From: Haematococcus lacustris
Taxonomy: Eukaryota; Chlorophyta; Chlorophyceae; Chlamydomonadales; Haematococcaceae
Length of the DNA: 64,000 bases
Assembly (NCBI GenBank): GCA_030144725.1
Contig: JASKMD010000333.1
Coordinates: forward strand, 26,001-90,000
Reading direction: 5' to 3'
This document shows positions 57,775-64,000 of the stretch, piece by piece (the stretch's first letter is position 1; every line of letters begins with the position of its first letter). Under the pieces are notes generated by a model. That model saw only the letters and a list, made by a program, of their open reading frames with translations, was not told the DNA's origin and did not search any database. A program made the position numbers and the translations under genes.

Positions 57775-60700
57775 GGTGGTTGTGGTGGTGGTGGTGGTGC
57801 AAGCCGGTGTTGGCGGGCAGCGCAGGTACAGGCTGAGCAGCGCCTGGCAGCTCTGCAGCAGGCTCTTCCGCTCCATGCGGTAGCGCAGCGCAGCCCGAGT
57901 GCGCCTGTCTGAGGGCGCGGCACACGCCAGCAGCCGCTCGTCCTCCGCACAGCTGGTGGGGAAGGCTGCAGCAGCAGGCAGCCACACACAAAGTCACATA
58001 CACCTTTATTCTCCCATCGTCATCAACCCCTCTGTGATTGTAACCACCACCATCACCATCACCATCACCATCCCATCACCATCACCATCACCACACCATC
58101 ACTGCAACCACTGCAGCTCATCACAAACACAGGGCATCAACCCATTGACGGCACTGCTACACACCGAGTGACACAGACTCAACAGCTCGCAGATCAGGGT
58201 GGGGCGGGGTGTAATAATCTGTGGGTCACTCTCACCTTGTAGCATCTGAACACACTGGTGGTGAAGGCTAGCAGCCAGCTGCAGCCCCGGCACTGGCTGC
58301 TGCATCCCACCTGGTGGCTCACAGCCTCTGTCTGCCAGCAGGTCTGCCTCAGCAGCAGATCTACTAGGGGTTGGGGGGCTGGCTGTGGCTGCTGCCTGAG
58401 TTCGGTCTGTCTGGGGGCTGCTGCTGCTGGCTGTGCTGGTGATGAGGTGCGGCTGTGCAGCTGCGCCAGATTGCTGTGATGATGAGGTGGGTGGCTGTTG
58501 GTCAGTCTCTGAGTGTTGAGTTTGGCTGTGAAGGACTTCAGCCTGAGGCGATGCGCCCTGCTGCTGCGGCGGCTGCTGCTGCTGCTCCTGCTGCTGCTCC
58601 TCCTGCTGCTGCTTCAGTTGCTGCTGCTGCTGCAGCTTCCCCCGCTGCTGCTCCTGCTGCTGCTGTGGATCGACTGTGAGTTGGGTCATGGTCAGGGCAG
58701 ATGTAGTGTCAGGGAAGGTCCCGAGGTCTTCGCGGGCGATGGGAAGGGAGCGCAACGCAGCATGCAAGTAGGGTCGGCGGCAGGTCAGGGCCTCCATAAA
58801 CACGGTGTCCCTGTGCACGCGTGGCATGAGCTCACATGAGATGTGTTGGCCGTGTAGTACAGAGTAAAACTGATGATCCATGAGGTGACCATGTGTTGGC
58901 AAGGCGGTAAGAAAAACAAAGGCGGTAAGAAAAAAAAGGCGGTAAGACAAAACAATGGCGGGGAGGAAAAACAAGGTAGACCATTGGAAAGAACACTACC
59001 ATACTATATCTTACCACCCCTGAGGCCTTCAAAACCACATTCAGCGTTGCGCCCATTGATTGCTAAGTCCCGCAGCAAGCATTTAGTATACTGGCATCAG
59101 GCAGCAAGCAGGAAGGTAAATACTCTCCACAAACAATCCACACCCACAGCCCCTGTTCACTGAAAACACTGTGGTGCTGTTTCTTGCCATTCCCGCCCCC
59201 CTCAAAGGTTAACGATGAGATGGACTGGCCTTGGAAACACTTTCCACCACAACGACACTCACAGCACCTGCTCAGTCGCCTCCGCTTACCCAATACTCTT
59301 TGTCATTGGACCCACACCCACAACCCCTGCTCAGCCTCCTCCACTTACCCAAGACAGGACTGGATGTGCTCCAAGGACAGGCCAGTGCCAATGCCACCCA
59401 ACTCCTCCCCGCCGCCCGCCCCCACGCCTTCCACACTTCCTGAGGAGTGAGAGCCAGCTGGTGTGGCCAAGTGCTGGGCCAGACCTGAGGTGGCTCCAGA
59501 GGGAGGCTCCCCAGCTGCCAGCCCTGAGCTGGTACCTGCTGGGGGCGAGGAGGTGGAGGGTCGGGTGGTAAGGTCAAAGGTCAGCCGGTCGGCTGGGTTC
59601 CCACCCTCCGGCACGAAACCGTACTGGGCCATGAAACGCTGGTTGGTGTAGCCTGCCTCCCCTGCGGCAGGTGGTCAGGCAGGAGGGGGTGGCTGCGGCA
59701 GCCCATGGTGCAGGAGACCTTGGCTGCGGCAGCCGATGAGGCAGGAGGCCCTGGCTGCAGCGAGGCGGTCATGCAAGGTGGGGTGGGGTGGGGTGGGGTG
59801 GGGTGGGGTGGGGTGGGGTGGGGTGGGGTGGGGTGGGGTGGGGTGGGGTGGGGTGGGGTGGGGTGGGGTGGGGTGGGGTGGGGTGGGGTGGGGTGGGGTG
59901 GGGTGGGGTGGGGTGGGGTGGGGTGGGGTGGGGTGGGGTGGGGTGGGGTGGGGTGGGGTGGGGTGGGGTGGGGTGGGGTGGGGTGGGGTGGGGTGGGGTG
60001 GGGTGGGGTGGGGTGGGGTGGGGTGGGGTGGGGTGGGGTGGGGTGGGGTGGGGTGGGGTGGGGTGGGGTGGGGTGGGGTGGGGTGGGGTGGGGTGGGGTG
60101 GGGTGGGGTGGGGTGGGGTGGGGTGGGGTGGGGTGGGGTGGGGTGGGGTGGGGTGGGGTGGGGTGGGGTGGGGTGGGGTGGGGTGGGGTGGGGTGGGGTG
60201 GGGTGGGGTGGGGTGGGGTGGGGTGGGGTGGGGTGGGGTGGGGTGGGGTGGGGTGGGGTGGGGTGGGGTGGGGTGGGGTGGGGTGGGGTGGGGTGGGGTG
60301 GGGTGGGGTGGGGTGGGGTGGGGTGGGGTGGGGTGGGGTGGGGTGGGGTGGGGTGGGGTGGGGTGGGGTGGGGTGGGGTGGGGTGGGGTGGGGTGGGGTG
60401 GGGTGGGGTGGGGTGGGGTGGGGTGGGGTGGCCCTGCCTGGGCACAGCTTTGAGGGGGTTGAGGCTGCAGGGCCATGGCTGATGAGGGCGGTGTCCTTTG
60501 CTATGGCTGGATCTGGCCAGGGCAACCATAGCCCCGAGCCCTTGGCCATCACCGCAGCCAGCGCAGCCCTGCTCATTCCAGGTAGGGCGATAGGCCAGGG
60601 CAACCCAAAGCAGGACAGGGGCGAGGCGGCCCGGATGCCTGACTGGGTACCGGCTTGGCCGGCTGGCCAGCCCCCAGGCCTCTACCCTGGTCGAGTCAAG

Positions 60701-63523
60701 CTAGCTAGCCTGCCTGGGTCTGCTTAGGCTGGAGCTGGCTAGGGGTGGCTAGGGGCGCCTGGCTGCCTGGCAAAGCTGTGTCGGGCTGGTGGAGAGCTAG
60801 GCTAGGCTGGCTGGGGCCCTGAGGCAGGGGTGTGTAGAAGGGGGGGCAGGTGGCCTGGTCCTTAGCGTGATGGTGGTGGTGATGGTGGCAGCAGGTGTAG
60901 GGTGGTGGGATGGGAGGTGGTGGGGCAGGGATGAGGTGGCTGTGTGAGGGTGTGGGGTGGGATGGGGGCCCCCACCTGAGTAGGTGATGCTGACCTCCTG
61001 GCCCTGCTGCAAGTCCTTCAGGGCATACAGCTCGAAACATGAGCCTGCGCAGCACCGCCCACCAGGGCCACCCCCATCCCCACCCCCAGGGGTGCTGGCC
61101 TCCCCCGCCTGGCCTTGCCTGGTGAGGTGGCGGCTGCGCAGTCTGGGACAGCAGGGCAAAGTGAGGTCACAGCACCGGCTACACTGCTGGGGTCTGCTAG
61201 GCAACAGATGGCGCAGGCTATGGCTGCAAGGGACTGGGGGTCAAAACACCAGGGGTATACGTGTGCCCACCATGGGCGACACGCACCGCAGGCTATGACT
61301 GGAAGGCAACAGAGTTCACGGCACCAGCCGTGCTGCAAGCAGCAGCTAGACTTGTGCTCAAGGCAGCACGCAGCGCAGGCCACGTACCGGCCAGTCGGTA
61401 GCCAGCTGAGGGGGTGGACGCATGGTTGGCCAAGTCCAGGAAGGGCACCAGGGCGAAGCAGTCGTCCGTGACCCTGGACAGTGAAGCGAGGTGTTGAGGG
61501 AGTGGGGGGCGGGTGGGCGAGGGTGAATAGGGGAGGGGAGGGGAGACCAGGGGAAGGTGAGGTCCCTGCTGCAGGTCTGAGAGGGGAGAAAAGCGGGGGA
61601 GGGGGAGGGGGAGGGGGAGGGGGAGGGGGAGGGGGAGGGGGAGGGGGAGGGGGAGGGGGAGGGGGAGGGGGAGGGGGAGGGGGAGGGGGAGGGGGAGGGG
61701 GAGGGGGAGGGGGAGGGGGAGGGGGAGGGGGAGGGGGAGGGGGAGGGGGAGGGGGAGGGGGAGGGGGAGGGGGAGGGGGAGGGGGAGGGGGAGGGGGAGG
61801 GGGAGGGGGAGGGGGAGGGGGAGGGGGAGGGGGAGGGGGAGGGGGAGGGGGAGGGGGAGGGGGAGGGGGAGGGGGAGGGGGAGGGGGAGGGGGAGGGGGA
61901 GGGGGAGGGGGAGGGGGAGGGGGAGGGGGAGGGGGAGGGGGAGGGGGAGGGGGAGGGGGAGGGGAGGGGGAGGGGGAGGGGGAGGGGGAGGGGGAGGGGG
62001 AGGGGGAGGGGAGGGGGAGGGGGAGGGGGAGGGGGAGGGGGAGGGGGAGGGGGAGGGGGAGGGGGAGGGGGAGGGGGAGGGGGAGGGGGAGGGGGAGGGG
62101 GAGGGGGAGGGGGAGGGGGAGGGGGAGGGGGAGGGGGAGGGGGAGGGGGAGGGGGAGGGGGAGGGGGAGGGAGGGCGGGTTGCTGGTTGCCTCACTTGAT
62201 CGACCTGGATCTCACGCAGGCCCATGCCCAGGCTAGCCAGCTGCAGCTGCCCGGCCCCGCTGACTCTGCTGTCAGGGCGGGTGGGAAGAGTGATGTCAGC
62301 CGCTCCTGCAAGTGTGACACCCATGGCCTGGTCATCACCAGCGTGGCTGCAGAGGTCGGGGCAAGCTGGCAGCCAGGAGGCAGCAGCAGCAGCAGCAGCA
62401 GCAGCCATGGAGCCCTCTGTCACCCACTGTCAGGAAGGGTGTGGATGGCGGCGGAGGTTGCTGCTCTCAACTGATCTCAACTGATCTCAACTGATCTCAA
62501 CTGATCTCAGCCAACTTGGATGACGGTGAGGTTGCTATGGTGTGTGCTGGAGGTCAGAGCCAGGAGGGGCTGCCCTCCCAGCCTGCAGCTGCTCTTAGTG
62601 CTGCCCCTCTATTTGCCAACACATGCAACAATACAGGTAGGTCCCAACTGATCCCAACCAATTTGAACTGATCCGAAGTGAGCCAAACTGATCCCAACTA
62701 ACCCCAACTGTTTTCAACCACCCTATACCATCTGAAAGCGACTGTCCCAACGACCATTGCAATGTGCTTCCGTGTGCAACTGCTGCTGCTGCCCTGGTGA
62801 CCCTCTCCCTGGCCACCTGCCGTTTGCCAGCCGGCCGCCCTGCCTCCCTGCTGCTGCCCTGCCTCCCTGCTGCTGCTCTTTGCTGCCTAGCTTGGCTGCT
62901 GAGCTGTTGGCCGGCTCACCTGCTGTTGCCGAGCAGCCGCCTGGATCTCCCGGTGCTGCAGCTGCTGCAGGAGGTGGTCAGGCCAGGTCAGGGGGATGGT
63001 GAGGTCCTCAGGGGGAGGGAGCACCGCCTGGCACCAGGCGCCCCAGAAGGGGCCTCCATCTCCTGATAAGCAGGGCGTGAGGGAGGGGTCAGAGGAGGGG
63101 ATCGCCAGGGGGCCCAGGGATTGACGGTTGGGGGGCGGGGGGAACTGGCGGTAGCAGCAGCAGCAGTGGCGGTGGCAGGTGCTGCAGCAGTGGCAGCAGT
63201 GAAGGCGGTGGCAGTGGCAGCAGCGGCGGCAGCATTGGCGGCGGCGACAGCGGCAGTGGGGCGTTGTAGGTGTTAAAGACAGGGATGGGGTGGAGGTTGA
63301 GCCCCTGGTGCACAGGGCCCCTGGATGATAAGGATGGATGGGGAAATAGTGTGTATGCCAGGAGTCGAACAGGGGACCAACAGGGGTGCAGGGTGTCGTG
63401 GTAGAGCAGTGGGAGAAGAAGGGGGCAACCTTGACAGGTCTTTGGGGGAGACAAGTGCAGGCCGTCAAACACATGCGCCTGCTCGCCCCTGACCCATTGT
63501 GGTTGCTGTCTTGGTGGTGGTGG

Positions 63524-63559
<36 letters not shown>

Positions 63560-63755
63560 AGCAGGCACTAGAATGGCTGAATAACTAGGTTTGTGTGGAT
63601 GCTGTGAGGGCTGTTTGGCAGGGCCACTGGTTGCAAGGCGGCCATGGCCCTGGGCAGCTCGGCCCTGGGCACCTGCCAACCCGTCCATCAGCCCCAGCGC
63701 CAGCAGCAGATCCCACGTCAGCGGCTCGCCCTCCCGCTGCACCCCCTCCACAAGC
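57715..63755 (-). CDS. SET-domain protein lysine methyltransferase, Rubisco-LSMT/SETD3-SETD6 type (5' end beyond or near the right edge)
   Basis: Minus-strand exons: 63755-63673 (LVEGVQREGEPLTWDLLLAL), 63062-62920 (GGPFWGAWCQAVLPPPEDLT, then WPDHLLQQLQHREIQ), uncertain coding at about 62400-62200, 61473-61388 (CFALVPFLDLANHASTPS), 61044-60976 (CFELYALKDLQQGQEVSITY), 59661-59349 (YTNQRFMAQYGFVPEGGNPA), about 58850-58236 and 57965-57715. The fWaxYlxxLPxP, LVPxxDxxNH, GxEVxIxYG and NxxFxxxYGFVPxxNPxD series is that of plant Rubisco LSMT and animal SETD3/6, which use S-adenosylmethionine to methylate lysine or histidine. The last exons hold the substrate-binding part, with FPTSCAEDERLLACAAPSDR and ALRYRMERKSLLQ as in LSMTs, interrupted by a Gln-rich insert. 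The protein ends in Thr and Asn runs. Identity of the substrate is unknown. Confidence 0.75.
59778..60431. repeat. Perfect GGGGT pentamer array (about 130 units)
   Basis: I see no interruption in some 650 bp. It lies in the SET gene intron between exons 61044-60976 and 59661-59349. On the sense strand it is CCCCA. The long Gly/Val/Trp and Pro/Thr/His frames across it are artefacts of the repeat. Confidence 0.97.
61594..62175. repeat. GGGGGA hexamer array (about 96 units)
   Basis: The array is nearly perfect, with one G missing at each of two places (about 61962 and 62009). It lies upstream of the SET exon 61473-61388 on the sense strand, where it reads TCCCCC, a pure pyrimidine tract. Confidence 0.97.
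62466..62710. repeat. CTGATCTCAA / ACTGATCCCA short repeats
   Basis: Four tandem copies of AACTGATCTC lie at about 62468-62508, with degenerate ACTGATCCCAAC-type copies at about 62645-62712, in an intron of the SET gene. Confidence 0.7.
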
Positions 63756-63794
63756 CTGGTGGCAGCAAGCACACAAACACATACACAGACATTG

Positions 63795-64000
63795 CGCTGG
63801 TGGTGGTGGTGGTGGTGTGCGTGGGGTGGGGGTGGGGGTGGGGGTGGGGGTGGGGGTGGGGGTGGGGGTGGGGGTGGGGGTGGGGGTGGTGGGGGTGGCG
63901 GGGTGGGGGTGGGGGGGGTGGGGGTGGGGGTGGGGGGGTGGGGGGGCGGGGGCGGGGGCGGGGGCGGGGGCGGGGGCGGGGGCGGGGGCGGGGGCGGGGG
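63795..64000. repeat. GGT, GGGGGT and GGGGGC arrays at the right edge
   Basis: A short GGT run (63797-63816) passes into GGGGGT units (about 63822-63945) and then pure GGGGGC units (63946-64000), running off the window. They lie upstream of the first recognised SET exon on its sense strand, so they are probably intronic or 5' flanking. Confidence 0.95.

Noticed and set aside
59705..60727. Open frames of more than 200 residues of Gly-Val-Trp or Pro-Thr-His
   Set aside because: They are the GGGGT array; any frame through a pure pentamer without stop triplets is open.
61293..62423. Pro-Ser/Leu-Pro frame of 376 residues containing a real SET exon
   Set aside because: Only the 86 bp exon with LVPFLDLANHAS is coding; the rest is the GGGGGA array plus intron, and good splice sites bound the exon.

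Overview
The window looks like nuclear DNA of a chlamydomonadalean green alga. The genes are GC-rich and broken into many short exons with GT...GCAG introns. CAG/CTG and C-rich microsatellites are abundant, some exons are Pro/Ala-rich, and one secreted protease carries a hydroxyproline-type proline tract. The repeated C-terminal motif RDCNAALNMQRIGE makes a Haematococcus-like alga my best guess. That is inference; I could not search a database. Exon limits were read by eye. Where I give exact limits, the GT/AG sites and the reading phase agree unless stated.

Host genes from left to right: a plastid-type CreA-family protein (2987-4998, +); a small unknown gene (5214 to about 5805, -); a coiled-coil gene (about 6063-8739, +); an SKA3-like kinetochore gene (12159-17825, -); a 15.8 kb secreted subtilisin-like protease with a proline-rich insert and PA14-like modules (18633-34394, +); a secreted P-domain (proprotein convertase P/Homo B) protein followed by Ala-rich helical segments (35346-42692, -); an equilibrative nucleoside transporter (48150-52624, -, N-terminus not found); a second secreted Ala-rich helical protein (54136-56639, -); and a SET-domain lysine methyltransferase of the Rubisco-LSMT/SETD type (57715 to beyond 63755, -). 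The subtilase and the SKA3-like gene are divergent, sharing about 0.8 kb; the subtilase and P-domain genes converge.

Between and inside these genes lie at least eight copies or relics of an element encoding a Fanzor-like protein (eukaryotic TnpB relative): RuvC-I GIDPGVT, a VDEHRTT segment, RuvC-III DRDCNAA, and a basic nuclear-localisation-type N-terminus. Most copies are internally deleted but keep both ends and a conserved non-coding 3' segment that could be the guide-RNA region. One copy is split by a 1,489 bp hAT element with 15 bp inverted repeats and a perfect 8 bp target duplication.

Several introns hold large satellites: a GGTCG/12-mer array at 303-1110, about 130 pure GGGGT units at 59778-60431, a GGGGGA array at 61594-62175, and GGGGGT/GGGGGC arrays at the right edge. 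No rRNA, tRNA or CRISPR array was seen.
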